Assembly: GCF_004016445.2 (NCBI RefSeq)
Contig: NZ_SADT02000008.1
Coordinates: 291,257-355,256 of the forward strand
DNA length: 64,000 nt
Source: Mesorhizobium sp. M2E.F.Ca.ET.219.01.1.1
GTDB lineage: Bacteria; Pseudomonadota; Alphaproteobacteria; Rhizobiales; Rhizobiaceae
Direction: 5' to 3'
This document shows, piece after piece, positions 37,657 through 47,069 of the stretch. Within the stretch, counting starts at the first letter, position 1. Each line of letters opens with the position of its first letter. A model generated the notes under the pieces. The model was given only the letters and a program-made list of their open reading frames with translations. It ran no database searches and was not told the origin of the DNA. A program made the translations under genes and the position numbers.

Positions 37657-37810
37657 TGACTTTTCGACCGGTCTCTGGCGATCGTCAGTGCCTCGCGTCA
37701 GCCGGCGATCAAGTGTCGGCGCCAAGGGCCCGGTTCCGAGCATTGTTCGAGCTGGTTAAGCCGGCGGTTTCCCGGCGGAGCTGTTAGATTGAAAGATTGA
37801 AAGGAAGAAC

Positions 37811-38401
37811 ATGAAGCTCAACGGCATGCGCGTTGAAGGAGCCGACAACGGTATCGCGGTAATTGAGGACGATCTGGTTCGGCTGCGGGCCAATGCTCGC
37901 ACGGACTGGTTCTTCGCCCCAAGCGGCAAAAGCCGTGTCGCGAATGTCACGCGAGTGGTGCGCGAGATCGACGAGCAGCATTTTGCACTGTCTGCCAGGG
38001 TCTCTGTCGAATTCGCGTCTCCATACGACGCCGGCGCGATCTTCATCGAGTGCGATGACGACAACTGGGCGAAGATCGCCTTCGAATTTTCCGCCGCGCG
38101 CAAGCCCACCATTGTCAGCGTGGTGACTCGCGGTACATCCGATGACTCGGACGGGCCCCGTCACTCGGGCGACCATGTGTGGCTGCGTGCCTATTGCGAC
38201 GGAGAAACGATCGCGTTCCATTTTTCCGAAGACGGCAAATACTGGAATTTCCTGCGCTGGTTCACTCTGCCCGGCGTCGAAAGGCGGCCGGTGCGTGTAG
38301 GACTCGGCGTTCAATCGCCGACGGGCGAGGGGACGACCGCTGTTTTCTCGGACGTCCGGCTTTCTGTGGCCAAGATCAGCGATCTGCGCAACGGACAATA
38401 G
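37811..38401 (+). CDS. DUF1349 domain protein
   Basis: A 196-residue protein that matches the DUF1349 family, a concanavalin-like beta sandwich found in bacteria and fungi. Typical blocks are the TDWFFAPSG segment near residue 30, FALSARVSVEFASPYDAGAIFIE near 58-80, NWAKIAFEFS near 85, VWLRAYCDGETIAFHFSEDGKYW near 118-140, and VRVGLGVQSPTGEG near 160. No signal peptide is present, so it is cytoplasmic. AAAGGAAGAAC precedes the ATG. The fold suggests carbohydrate binding, but no activity is established. It sits 154 bases after the cupin-like gene and probably belongs to the same metabolic module. Confidence 0.85.
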   Translation: MKLNGMRVEGADNGIAVIEDDLVRLRANARTDWFFAPSGKSRVANVTRVVREIDEQHFALSARVSVEFASPYDAGAIFIECDDDNWAKIAFEFSAARKPTIVSVVTRGTSDDSDGPRHSGDHVWLRAYCDGETIAFHFSEDGKYWNFLRWFTLPGVERRPVRVGLGVQSPTGEGTTAVFSDVRLSVAKISDLRNGQ

Positions 38402-38895
38402 CTGACGGCAATTGGCCGTTGACGACAGCGGCTCAGCCCGCTTGGTCCCTCATCATCGATTTCGATTGGGGCCAACGGCGACCGGCTTTATGGCCTCCCC
38501 GCGTTTCCTGCCAAGGCGCCAGTAATGCCACGTGGCGGGACACTGGAAATCGTGATCCGAGTGACGGATGCAACGGATAGCGTTTTCGGGATGATCCGTT
38601 CCGCAAGATCACGATCTTTAAGGATCGACTGAGGCGTTGGCGCGCCTTGAGTACAGGCGCGGTCGCCCCACCAATGCAAGGTATTGGCGTCTTGGCCGCG
38701 CACCTGGCTCGATGCCAACTCGCAGCCGCGAGCTGCGGGCTTCGCCACAACGATCGTCATCTGACGGCGCTTGTAGCCCATGGGTTTTTTAGCCCCACGC
38801 AATGAATGAGTTCTGACGCTCACCGGGTCCTGCCGCCTGAAAACCAGGAGCGGCACGTCGCTCTTGTTCATTCGGAGCCACGGCCGCGAAACCTC
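38402..38895. other. Gap upstream of the aldolase gene
   Basis: About 490 bases without a gene I can support. A minus-strand open frame of 127 codons at 38488-38871 has no recognisable domain, no good start site and an atypical composition. The right end merges into the promoter and operator described next. Confidence 0.4.
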
Positions 38896-38956
38896 TTGAC
38901 AACCTCGGCACTTCGCGGGATGTTCATCCAGTAATAGTTACTTTCACTGAGTGAAA
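38896..38956 (+). promoter_or_regulatory. Promoter and IclR-type operator of the aldolase-Dpp operon
   Basis: TTGACA at 38896-38901 is followed after 17 bases by GATGTT at 38919-38924, a fair -35/-10 pair. Just downstream lies a perfect palindrome, TTTCACT (38942-38948), G, AGTGAAA (38950-38956), ending 12 bases before the aldolase ATG and touching its ribosome-binding site. A repressor bound there would block initiation. The IclR-family gene at the end of the operon is the likely binder. Confidence 0.6.
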
Positions 38957-38968
38957 TAAGGATTGGCA

Positions 38969-39847
38969 ATGGCGACTGTGCTTCAAAAAGACGAGATCAA
39001 GGGGATCATCCCGCCACTCGTCTCGACCTTCAGACCCGATGGTGATCTCGACCTGGAGCTGTTCAAGGGTGAGCTTCGGTTCATGGAAGGCGCTGGCATT
39101 CGCCTTGCCGTGGTCGGCGGAAGCACCGGTTCCGGGGATGAGCTTTCCGCCGAAGAACTTGGACTCTTGGTCGAAACAGCCACGGCAAACAGCAAGCTGC
39201 GCGTGATCGCCGGGATAATCACGACCACCACTCGCGACGCGATAAAGCGTGGTCTGCTCGCCCAGCAGGCCGGCGCCTGCGCGCTGATGCTTGGCCCCCC
39301 AATCTACAATACCCCCTCGGGGGATGGGCTGGACAAGTTCATCCAGGACGTCGGGAGGGCGACATCTTTGCCCATCATCTACTACAACCATTTCTTCAAC
39401 CCGCCGTCCGTCATGCAGCGCATTGCTCAGCTGCCGGAGGTCATCTGCGTGAAGGAAGTGGCGCTGGAGCCGGTGACGGAGCTGGTCCAGACGGTGGGCG
39501 ACCGCGTCGCCATCGCTGCCGGCGCCGATAGCGTGAACATTGCGAGCTTTCTTTTCGGCGCGCAGGCTTCGATCTCCGGCATCAACACGGTCATTCCAAA
39601 GCAGTACGGGGCGATCTTTGCCGCGCACACCGCCGGTGATTACGTCCTCGGACGCAAGCTGACGGACAAGATCGCACCGCTGGCACGGGAGATGACCAAG
39701 AGCGTCAATTTCCCCGCCCGCATTAAGTTCGCGATCAACGCCCAGGGCCGCAAGGTAGGTGAACCGCGCAAGCCCAATGGCGACTTGGCCAAGGAGGATC
39801 AGGAAAACATCCTGAAGGCTCTCAAGCATGCCGGACTGCTTGCCTGA
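38969..39847 (+). CDS. Dihydrodipicolinate synthase/N-acetylneuraminate lyase family aldolase
   Basis: A 292-residue Schiff-base aldolase of the DHDPS/NAL family. The substrate-carboxylate loop, usually GTTGE, reads GGSTGSGDE near residues 48-56. The catalytic Tyr is in PIIYYNHFF near 139, and the Schiff-base Lys in VICVKEVA near 165. The altered GTTGE loop and its context next to a peptide/opine-type importer argue against lysine biosynthesis and for cleavage or formation of a 2-oxoacid aldol in catabolism. ATG 38969 follows AAGGA. It is the first gene under the palindromic operator, 76 bases before the binding protein. Confidence 0.88.
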   Translation: MATVLQKDEIKGIIPPLVSTFRPDGDLDLELFKGELRFMEGAGIRLAVVGGSTGSGDELSAEELGLLVETATANSKLRVIAGIITTTTRDAIKRGLLAQQAGACALMLGPPIYNTPSGDGLDKFIQDVGRATSLPIIYYNHFFNPPSVMQRIAQLPEVICVKEVALEPVTELVQTVGDRVAIAAGADSVNIASFLFGAQASISGINTVIPKQYGAIFAAHTAGDYVLGRKLTDKIAPLAREMTKSVNFPARIKFAINAQGRKVGEPRKPNGDLAKEDQENILKALKHAGLLA

Positions 39848-39923
39848 GACGTGACAGGCGTTGCCCGTCCGTTCGTTGAGTTAATGAGCCAAAACAAACC
39901 ATCAAAACAGAGGGAATGAGGAA

Positions 39924-41504
39924 ATGAGGAAGGACGTGTATCCCCCCAAGGCAGATTCGACGCTTATCGGGCGGCGCGATGTGCTGAAGACAGGCTTGTT
40001 GTTGGGCACCGGCATGATGCTTGCCGGGGCGGGGCTTCGCCCCGCCCTGGCCGACGAACCGAAGCGGGGAGGGACGCTCCGCGTCGGCCTTGGAGCTGCC
40101 GGGGCGAAATCGTCGCTCAACCCCTTCATCTCGACAGGTGATATGGATTTCGCCGTCGCCCAGTCGGTCTTCGACCGGCTCACGGACTTCGACAAGGATG
40201 GTAATCTCTACAACAAGTTGGCGGATGACTTCACTCACAACGCCGAGGGCAACGTTTGGAAAATCAAGCTCAAGAAAGGTGTGGTCTGGCATGATGGCGC
40301 ACCTTTCACGGCAAAGGATGTGGTCTATACCATTCAGTACATCCTCAATTCCGACAACAAGGCCGATGCCTATCCCAACCTGGCGCCGCTCCTGGAGCCG
40401 AAAGGTGTGCGTGCGCTCGATGCCAATACCGTCGAAGTGGCGTTGAAACAGCCCTATGCGCTGCTGCCGCAAGTGCTGGGCAGCAAGGTCATGTTCCTCA
40501 TGAAGGACGGCACGACAGATTTCGACAAGCCGATCGGGACCGGGCCCTTCAAGTTCGTGTCGTGGTCCCGCGGCCAGCGGGTGACGCTCGCGCGCAGCGA
40601 TAACTATCGCACGCCCGGCCAGCCTTATCTCGATGGGGTCGAATTCATCGCGATCAACGACCCGACCGCCCGCATGAATGCGCTGGTGGCCGGCCAGGTC
40701 GATGCCGTGGCTCAGCTCGATGGAAGTCTTGCGCGCCTGATTGAAGCAAATCCAGCTCTCACCCTGCTGCGCTCCAAGAGCGGAGCCACGACCGATCAAT
40801 TCATGATGACGAACCTGAAGCCCTTTACCGACGTGCGCGTCCGCCAGGCGTTCAGGCTCATGATCGACCGCCAGCAACTGCTCGACAACGCACTGTCGGG
40901 ATATGGCAGGATTGGTAACGACCTGCACTGCATCACCGATCCAGACTATGCTTCCGAGCTGCCGCAACGCGCTTACGACCCCGACCAGGCGAAATCGCTG
41001 CTCAAGCAAGCGGGCTTTGACAACAGCCAGGCGATCACCCTCTACACCTCGGATGCCGCTCCAGGCATGCAGGCGTCGGCAACCCTCATCGCCAACCAGG
41101 CGAAGAAGATCGGCGTCGACATCGAGCTCCTCGTCGTGCCGCCCGACAGCTACTATTCCGGCCCGAACTTCAAAAAGACGCAGATGGGCAGTTCGGATTG
41201 GGGACAGCACACTCTCGAATCCCAATTCGGGCAAGGCTATGCGCGGGGGGCTTACTGGAACGAACCGGATTGGACCAGCGACGAGTTCGATAAGTGGGTA
41301 AGCAAGGCAAGGACCACATTCGACGGTCCCAAACGCCGCGAATATTACGTTGAGGCTCAGAAGGTCCTCTGGAATGAGGGAGCTTACATCATCTGGGGCT
41401 TCCGTGATCTTCTCGACGCCTCCAGTGCCAAGGTCAAGAACATCGTTCCCTCCACCCAGAGAAATCTTGGCTATTATCAGTTCGAAAGCGTCTATTTCGC
41501 GTAG
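39924..41504 (+). CDS. Peptide/nickel/opine-type ABC substrate-binding protein (family 5), Tat signal
   Basis: A 526-residue binding protein of family 5 (DppA/OppA). A twin-arginine signal is visible: GRRDVLKTGLLLG at residues 16-28, then a hydrophobic stretch and a likely cut at ALA|DE near residue 44. The mature part begins KRGGTLRVGLGAAG, and has VWHDGAPFTAKDVVYTIQYI near 120-140, the family signature region, and FDKPIGTGPFKFVSW near 195. GAGGGAATGAGGA precedes the ATG. Ligands for this family range from peptides to opines, sugars and nickel. Confidence 0.93.
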   Translation: MRKDVYPPKADSTLIGRRDVLKTGLLLGTGMMLAGAGLRPALADEPKRGGTLRVGLGAAGAKSSLNPFISTGDMDFAVAQSVFDRLTDFDKDGNLYNKLADDFTHNAEGNVWKIKLKKGVVWHDGAPFTAKDVVYTIQYILNSDNKADAYPNLAPLLEPKGVRALDANTVEVALKQPYALLPQVLGSKVMFLMKDGTTDFDKPIGTGPFKFVSWSRGQRVTLARSDNYRTPGQPYLDGVEFIAINDPTARMNALVAGQVDAVAQLDGSLARLIEANPALTLLRSKSGATTDQFMMTNLKPFTDVRVRQAFRLMIDRQQLLDNALSGYGRIGNDLHCITDPDYASELPQRAYDPDQAKSLLKQAGFDNSQAITLYTSDAAPGMQASATLIANQAKKIGVDIELLVVPPDSYYSGPNFKKTQMGSSDWGQHTLESQFGQGYARGAYWNEPDWTSDEFDKWVSKARTTFDGPKRREYYVEAQKVLWNEGAYIIWGFRDLLDASSAKVKNIVPSTQRNLGYYQFESVYFA

Positions 41505-41559
41505 GCTGCAAACCGCCGTGGCCGACCAGGCTGCGGCGGCACCCCCTTTTTTGTGAAGA

Positions 41560-42537
41560 GTGAGCTCCTTGAACAAGCCTTTGCTCCAGCTTCTTTTGAC
41601 AAGAATAACCCTGGCTGCCGTCACGCTTTTTGCCGTCTCCATCGTCGTTTTTGCCGCCACCCAGTATCTGCCAGGAGATCCGGCCCGGGCTGCGCTTGGT
41701 GCCAAAGCTGATCCTTCGGCGGTTGAGGCGCTCAGGCGCGAGTTCGGCATGGACCGTCCCGCAGTCGTGCAATATGCGAGCTGGATCGGAGGCGCACTCA
41801 CCGGCGACTTCGGTCGGTCGATACCGTCCGGGCGGTCGGTCTGGGAGGCGATTGGGCCAAGGGCCGTCAACACCCTGATACTGACGGTCACATCGCTGCT
41901 TCTGCTAATACCACTGTCCTTCGTGCTCGGCATTGCAGCGGCGATCTACAAAGACAGATTGGCTGACCACCTGATATCGGTTCCGACGATCGTGACCGTT
42001 GCCCTGCCTGAGTTCGTCATCGGCACGGTGTTGATCGTACTTTTCGCAGTTTATCTTCGTTGGTTGCCGCCGGTATCGCTGATCAACGACAGCCTCCCCC
42101 TCTCATCCCAAACCAGCCTGTTCATATTGCCGGTTCTGACGCTGCTCGGCACAACACTGGCCCAGGTCGTTCGAATGGTTCGAGCGGTGGCCCTGGAAGT
42201 GCTGAGCGCCGAATACATTTATATGGTGCGGCTGAGGGGCATAAGCCCCGCGCGGGTATTGCTGCGCCACGTTCTTCCCAACACCATCACACCGACCATC
42301 CAGACGATCGCGTTGAACGCGGCTTGGTTGGCTGGTGGAGTGGTGGTCACCGAGTCCGTCTTTCAACTGCCGGGCATCGGCAGCGCGCTCTCAGAGGCTG
42401 TCATCAACCGTGACATGCCGACGGTGCTCGCCATCACGCTGATCATCACGGCTACCTATGTGCTGATCAACCTGGTGTCCGAAGCGCTGATCCTTCTTCT
42501 TAATCCAAGGCTGCGCGTGGCGCGCGGTACGACCTAG
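41560..42537 (+). CDS. ABC transporter permease, DppB type
   Basis: A 325-residue permease with the DppB-like N-terminus: first span near residues 14-34, then AATQYLPGDPARAALG and LRREFGMDRPAVVQYASWIGG before the second span. The docking loop is EYIYMVRLRGISPARVLLRHVLPN near residues 218-241, followed by ESVFQLPGIGSALSEAVINRD. The start is GTG at 41560, with AAGAG upstream. It lies 55 bases after the binding-protein stop and 17 before the next permease. Confidence 0.92.
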   Translation: MSSLNKPLLQLLLTRITLAAVTLFAVSIVVFAATQYLPGDPARAALGAKADPSAVEALRREFGMDRPAVVQYASWIGGALTGDFGRSIPSGRSVWEAIGPRAVNTLILTVTSLLLLIPLSFVLGIAAAIYKDRLADHLISVPTIVTVALPEFVIGTVLIVLFAVYLRWLPPVSLINDSLPLSSQTSLFILPVLTLLGTTLAQVVRMVRAVALEVLSAEYIYMVRLRGISPARVLLRHVLPNTITPTIQTIALNAAWLAGGVVVTESVFQLPGIGSALSEAVINRDMPTVLAITLIITATYVLINLVSEALILLLNPRLRVARGTT

Positions 42538-42554
42538 CCGAAGGGATTGACCGT

Positions 42555-43385
42555 ATGCGCCGCTCCGTCCTGCGCCTGACCTTGGCGAAGCCAGCAGCTC
42601 GTATCGCTCTGGTCCTGGTCGTCATCATAGTCGCCCTTGCCTCGCTCGGGCCATTTTTCAGTCCCTACGCCTTCGATGAAATCGTCGGCGCTCCATTCGC
42701 GCCGATAACCCACGAGCATTGGCTTGGAACCGACTTCCTGGGGCGCGACACTTTCAGTCGCTTCCTCTATGGCGGAAGGACTGTGCTCGTCGTCGCGCTT
42801 TGCGCAACAATGGCGGCCTATGTTGTGGCGGTGCCACTTGGCATCTACTCGGGCCTGCGGCGAGGCGCGCTCGATATCCTTCTGATTGCCATTTCCGATG
42901 TGATCTATGCGCTGCCGCCGGCAATCTTTCTTCTCGTCCTTCTCGCCTCGACGGGGCCAAGCCTGCCCACAGTCATCATAGGGATCGTGATCCTGCATTC
43001 GCCCCGCATCTTCCGTATCGTGCGACTGATCACCATGGATATCTCAAAGAACGAATACGTCGAAGCTGCCTTCGCGCGCGGGGAAAGCTGGGCTGCAATC
43101 TGCTTCCTCGACATCCTGCCCAACGTGCTGACACCGGTCCTGGCCGACTTCGGAGTGCGACTTTGCGGGTCGATCATTCTCTACGCTTCCCTAAGCTACC
43201 TGGGCTTGGGCCTGCCACCGCCGGCGGCCGATTGGGGTCTGATGATCAGCGAAAACCGCATTGGCATCACGATCTCGCCATGGATCGCACTCGCGCCAGC
43301 TCTGTCAATTGCTGCCTTCTCCGTTGCCGTCAACGTGCTTGCCGACAGCTTCGCGCGCTCGGTCGGTCGGTCGAAAGAGATCTGA
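42555..43385 (+). CDS. ABC transporter permease, DppC type
   Basis: A 276-residue permease. After the first span near residues 17-36 comes HEHWLGTDFLGRDTFSRFLYGGR near 53-75, diagnostic of DppC-like subunits. The docking loop is EYVEAAFARGESWAAICFLDILPN near 169-192, followed by a span and SYLGLGLPPPAADWG near 213-227. The stop is separated from the ATPase ATG by a single base. Confidence 0.93.
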   Translation: MRRSVLRLTLAKPAARIALVLVVIIVALASLGPFFSPYAFDEIVGAPFAPITHEHWLGTDFLGRDTFSRFLYGGRTVLVVALCATMAAYVVAVPLGIYSGLRRGALDILLIAISDVIYALPPAIFLLVLLASTGPSLPTVIIGIVILHSPRIFRIVRLITMDISKNEYVEAAFARGESWAAICFLDILPNVLTPVLADFGVRLCGSIILYASLSYLGLGLPPPAADWGLMISENRIGITISPWIALAPALSIAAFSVAVNVLADSFARSVGRSKEI

Positions 43386-43386
43386 A

Positions 43387-44964
43387 ATGACCGAAGCAAT
43401 CCCGCTCGTTGTGCAATCGCTTTACATGCATGATCTGAACGGCCGCGAAATCGTCAGTGACGTCTCCCTTCACGTGAAGCGGGGTGAAGTCCTGGCCATC
43501 ATCGGTGAATCGGGATCTGGAAAGACGTCGGTCGCCTTGAGTTTGCTAGGCTTTGCGCGGCCCGGAATGCGTATTTCGTCCGGCAAGATTTTTATCGGCG
43601 GCACCGACATCCTCTCGCTCTCGGGCCGGGGGAAACGTGCCTTTCAGGGCGGCAAAGTATCGCTGGTTCCGCAAAATCCGACGACGAGCTTCAGCCCCCG
43701 CATGTCCGTCGGCAAGCAAATGGCCGAGCTTCTTGCGGCGCACGGCCATTCGGGCACCGGCATGAAGCAACTGATGCGTGATGCTTTGCGGAGCGTCGAT
43801 CTCCCGGACGATGAAAAGTTTTTGAGACGCTATCCCTTCGAGCTGAGCGGCGGTCAACTGCAACGCATCGCAATTGCCATGGCCTTCATCACGTCTCCGC
43901 AGGTCATCGTGATGGATGAGCCGACCACCGGCCTGGATGTATCCACCCAGCAGACGATCCTCGAGCTGATAGCGAGGCTGGTCAAGTCCAGCAGCGCCAG
44001 CGTGGTCTACGTCACCCATGACCTTGCGGTCGTGAACGTCGTGGCCGACAGGGTGGCCGTCATGCTTTCTGGAAGAATGGTCGAGCAAGGGAGCCGCAAG
44101 CAGGTCTTCGCCGCACCGAGCGACGACTATACGCGCATGCTGCTCGACGCTATTCCACGACTGGTAACCGATGGTCCAGCGGCGGCGCCCGAGGCCGAGG
44201 GTGCAATTGAATTTCAGAACATTCTCGAGGTGAAGAACCTGCGCGCGGCTCATGGTCAGGTCGAGGTCGTGCATGGCGTTTCATTCTCGGTTGGCAAAGG
44301 CGAGTGCGTGGGTCTGGTCGGTGGAAGCGGCAGCGGCAAAACCACAACAGGCCGATGCGTGACAGGTTTGCACAGCAACGCCTCGGGCAGCTTGTCGTTC
44401 GAGGGCCATTCGATGCCATTCGCTGTCTCAAGCCGCTCCAAGGCAGATCTCAGCGCCATGCAGATCGTGTTCCAAAATCCCGATCGCTCTCTCAACCCGA
44501 AGGAATCTGTCGCCCAGAGCATCGCTCGTGCTGTTCGCCTGACGGGACTGGCTGATAGAGCACGGGTCGGCGCCGAAGTCCGGTCGCTTCTCGACCGCGT
44601 GCGGTTACCGCAACGCGTTGCCGACCTTTACCCGGCAGATTTATCCGGAGGTGAGCGTCAACGCGTAGCCGTGGCCCGCGCGCTCGCGGTCAAACCGAAG
44701 CTTCTGGTGTGTGACGAAATCACTTCGGCTCTCGACGTGTCAGTGCAAGCGGCCGTGGTCGAGCTTCTGCTCGATTTGAAGAGGGACGGCCTAGCGATGC
44801 TGTTCATAACGCACAACCTGCCGCTGGTCTCCGAAATTGCACAATCCATCATAATCATGAAGGACGGAAGCATCGTTGAGGCGGGACGAACGAATGACGT
44901 CCTGCGTTCGCCAAACCACTCTTACACAAGAATGTTGCTGGATGCCGCGCCGCGACTTAATTGA
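43387..44964 (+). CDS. Dipeptide-type ABC ATPase, DppD-DppF fusion
   Basis: A 525-residue protein with two complete nucleotide-binding domains in one chain. Domain 1: Walker A GESGSGKTS near residue 40, signature LSGGQLQRIAIAMA near 155, Walker B VIVMDEPTTGLD near 175. Domain 2: Walker A GGSGSGKTT near 313, signature LSGGERQRVAVARA near 420, Walker B LLVCDEITSALD near 440. DppD and DppF are usually separate proteins; fusions of this type occur in rhizobial importers such as those labelled GsiA-like. In domain 2 the Walker-B region has EITS in place of EPTS, a common variation. The stop overlaps the possible start of the IclR gene by 4 bases. Confidence 0.92.
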   Translation: MTEAIPLVVQSLYMHDLNGREIVSDVSLHVKRGEVLAIIGESGSGKTSVALSLLGFARPGMRISSGKIFIGGTDILSLSGRGKRAFQGGKVSLVPQNPTTSFSPRMSVGKQMAELLAAHGHSGTGMKQLMRDALRSVDLPDDEKFLRRYPFELSGGQLQRIAIAMAFITSPQVIVMDEPTTGLDVSTQQTILELIARLVKSSSASVVYVTHDLAVVNVVADRVAVMLSGRMVEQGSRKQVFAAPSDDYTRMLLDAIPRLVTDGPAAAPEAEGAIEFQNILEVKNLRAAHGQVEVVHGVSFSVGKGECVGLVGGSGSGKTTTGRCVTGLHSNASGSLSFEGHSMPFAVSSRSKADLSAMQIVFQNPDRSLNPKESVAQSIARAVRLTGLADRARVGAEVRSLLDRVRLPQRVADLYPADLSGGERQRVAVARALAVKPKLLVCDEITSALDVSVQAAVVELLLDLKRDGLAMLFITHNLPLVSEIAQSIIIMKDGSIVEAGRTNDVLRSPNHSYTRMLLDAAPRLN

Positions 44965-45839
44965 CGGCCGGCTCGACTTGGAGCACCAAGGGACGATTGC
45001 TACGGGATTTTGCTGGGACGATCTTGCCAAACGACCTGTTCACCGATGAGGAAAAAGGTGCCCGCTTCGACGCTGTCGATCGGGCGGTTGCAGTGTTGCG
45101 CGTTCTTGAGCGGTCTGACCAGCCCATGTCGCTGTCGATGATCGCACGAGAGGTGGGGCTGGGACAGCCAACCACGTCACGTTATGTGGCCAGTCTCGTC
45201 GGGCATGGGCTCATCGAAAAGGTGAATGGAAATCGCTATGTCCTTGGCATTGGGCTTTATATTCTTGGGCAGAAATCACTCCACCGCAGGGACGTTCGAA
45301 CGGTAGCCCATCCCTATCTGGAAACCTTGCACGAGCAGTTCAATGAGACCGTCAGCTTCGCCCTTTGGCTGCGCCACGAGGTTGTCGTCGTGGACTGTAT
45401 CGAGGCCATGCAGACGCTGCGTCAGGGAGCATCCGTGGGAGTAGTCAACCCATGGCACGCCACTTCTCTCGGCAAGTCGATTCTCGCATGGCTTGATGCG
45501 GATGAAGTGGACGTTCTGCTGAAGGAGCCGGGGCTGCCCCGTTACACGTATAACACCCTCACCACCGTCGACCAGCTGCGTGCGGAATTTCCCCTTATCC
45601 GGGAGCGGGGCTATTCGGTCGACAACGAGGAGTCCGCAATTGGAGGGCGCTGCATCGGCGCGCCCGTCTTCGACCAATCGGGGCGCCCGCTCGGCGCAAT
45701 CAGCATCAGCGGACCAGTCGCGCGCGTTACTGACGAGGATGTCCCGTCGACCGGAGGGCGAATTGCCGAGATCGCGGGTCAGATATCCCGCGCAATGGGG
45801 TATTCGGGAAAGCCATCCCGTGAGACCAGGCAATCCTGA
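44961..45839 (+). CDS. IclR-family transcriptional regulator
   Basis: A regulator of up to 292 residues. The winged helix-turn-helix reads AVAVLRVLERSDQPMSLSMIAREVGLGQPTTSRYVASL near residues 42-80, and the IclR effector domain follows, with TVAHPYLETLHEQFNETVSFAL near 113-134 and the C-terminal GGRCIGAPVFDQSGRPLGAISISGP signature near 226-250. The start is uncertain: TTG at 44961 overlaps the ATPase stop, and the first 30 residues have low complexity, so a later TTG is possible. It ends the Dpp-type operon and probably controls it through the TTTCACT-G-AGTGAAA site. Confidence 0.88.
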   Translation: MTAGSTWSTKGRLLRDFAGTILPNDLFTDEEKGARFDAVDRAVAVLRVLERSDQPMSLSMIAREVGLGQPTTSRYVASLVGHGLIEKVNGNRYVLGIGLYILGQKSLHRRDVRTVAHPYLETLHEQFNETVSFALWLRHEVVVVDCIEAMQTLRQGASVGVVNPWHATSLGKSILAWLDADEVDVLLKEPGLPRYTYNTLTTVDQLRAEFPLIRERGYSVDNEESAIGGRCIGAPVFDQSGRPLGAISISGPVARVTDEDVPSTGGRIAEIAGQISRAMGYSGKPSRETRQS

Positions 45840-45928
45840 TCCGGTCCTGCTCATGCCTTCTGAAGCCATAGCCGCCTGTTCCGCAATAAAAGATTCGCTC
45901 GGAACACGACGGACCCAGCCGGTGCATT

Positions 45929-46984
45929 TCACTGGCCCGCAGCATCCTGTGCAGATTGCTCTCGCTTGAGGAGGCCGCTCGTTTGCTGCCCTCCTTGAAC
46001 TGTGGCGGTGCGGCGCCTCGAGGCGGCCTTGGCCACAGCCTCCGCGGCGCGAAGGGCGGCCACATTATCTGACCCCCGTGCCAGCCAGGTCAGCCTTCGC
46101 TCCCCGGCGCTGACAAAGTCCTCGACTGCAGCAACATGCGAATCTCCGTCGCGAACCGGCACGAGCTCGTTCTTGGCTGCATGCCGACGCATGAGCGTAC
46201 CCGAAGCCTTGCCGTTCAGCGTACCGTGGGCGATCAGCGTGCCCCGATCTCCAGCCACCACAACCGTGCTTTCCAGGTCGGCGATCGCAAAACTCTCGAA
46301 CGCATGAAACAGGCTGCCATCGTTCAGTTCAAACGAATAGGAAATCTGGTTGGGTCTGCCATTGGCAATAGTGCAAATGGCCGAAACTTCACGCGGTTCT
46401 CCACCCGTCAGGAACCTGGCAAGGTCGATGTCATCGACGGACATGTCGAGATAGATGTCGCCTTCGCTGTCGAGATCGTCCTTTCTGCGCTTGGCCGCGG
46501 GCTTGTACGGTCCCTCGCGGGTAAGAAGGATCGATTGCACCTTGCCGATGTCGCCATCCAGGATCAGTCTGCGCATGGTCTGGTGGATGGCCGATGCACG
46601 GAACGGATGATGTACCGCAAGCACAATCCCGGCGCTGTCGCACAGACGCACAAGCTCAGCGGCTACTTTGCTGTTTTCGGAGATAGGTCCATCACAAAGG
46701 ACGTTCTTGCGAGCTTTGGCCGCAGCGGTGATGTAATGGGCCCGCCGCTTCAGACGGGCACTGACATAGGTGAACTGGACGTTAGGATCGCCGAGAGCAT
46801 CCGACAGGTTGGTCGTCCATTGCGGAATGTCGAGATCCTGAGCGAAATGAGCTGCATCCATCTTTCGGCGGCTGACCACCCACAACGGAGCATGCCCCTG
46901 CGCTCTGATGCCCGCGACCATCTGCTCCGTGGCAATTGTCCCGGTCCCCATAACTGACCACCCCGTCTTGCCGTGAGTTGCCAT
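45929..46984 (-). CDS. Gfo/Idh/MocA-family oxidoreductase
   Basis: A 351-residue NAD(P)-dependent sugar or polyol dehydrogenase. The Rossmann motif is VMGTGTIATEQMVAGI near residue 11. The catalytic Lys motif normally EKP reads LCDGPISEN near 95, so the usual E-K-P lysine is absent, which may mean an altered reaction or substrate. A C-terminal domain of the family follows, with YLDMSVDDIDLARFLTGG near 180-200. ATG 46984 follows AGGAG. It is divergent from an XRE regulator across 131 bases containing a dyad. Confidence 0.85.
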   Translation of the reverse strand: MATHGKTGWSVMGTGTIATEQMVAGIRAQGHAPLWVVSRRKMDAAHFAQDLDIPQWTTNLSDALGDPNVQFTYVSARLKRRAHYITAAAKARKNVLCDGPISENSKVAAELVRLCDSAGIVLAVHHPFRASAIHQTMRRLILDGDIGKVQSILLTREGPYKPAAKRRKDDLDSEGDIYLDMSVDDIDLARFLTGGEPREVSAICTIANGRPNQISYSFELNDGSLFHAFESFAIADLESTVVVAGDRGTLIAHGTLNGKASGTLMRRHAAKNELVPVRDGDSHVAAVEDFVSAGERRLTWLARGSDNVAALRAAEAVAKAASRRRTATVQGGQQTSGLLKREQSAQDAAGQ

Positions 46985-47069
46985 GCCGGGCGCTCCTGAT
47001 CTGGCCCTGAGTATGGGCGCATTCGCCTCTTGCAGCCAACTTCGCATCTCGTTGAAGTCTGCATTAAAG

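Noticed and set aside
38488..38871. 127-codon minus-strand open frame
   Set aside because: No ribosome-binding site, family resemblance or coding-like composition; probably chance.
39822..41933. 703-codon minus-strand open frame
   Set aside because: It is antisense to the aldolase end, the family 5 binding protein and the DppB permease, all with clear motifs. High-GC coding gives long mirror frames; no domain is visible in it.
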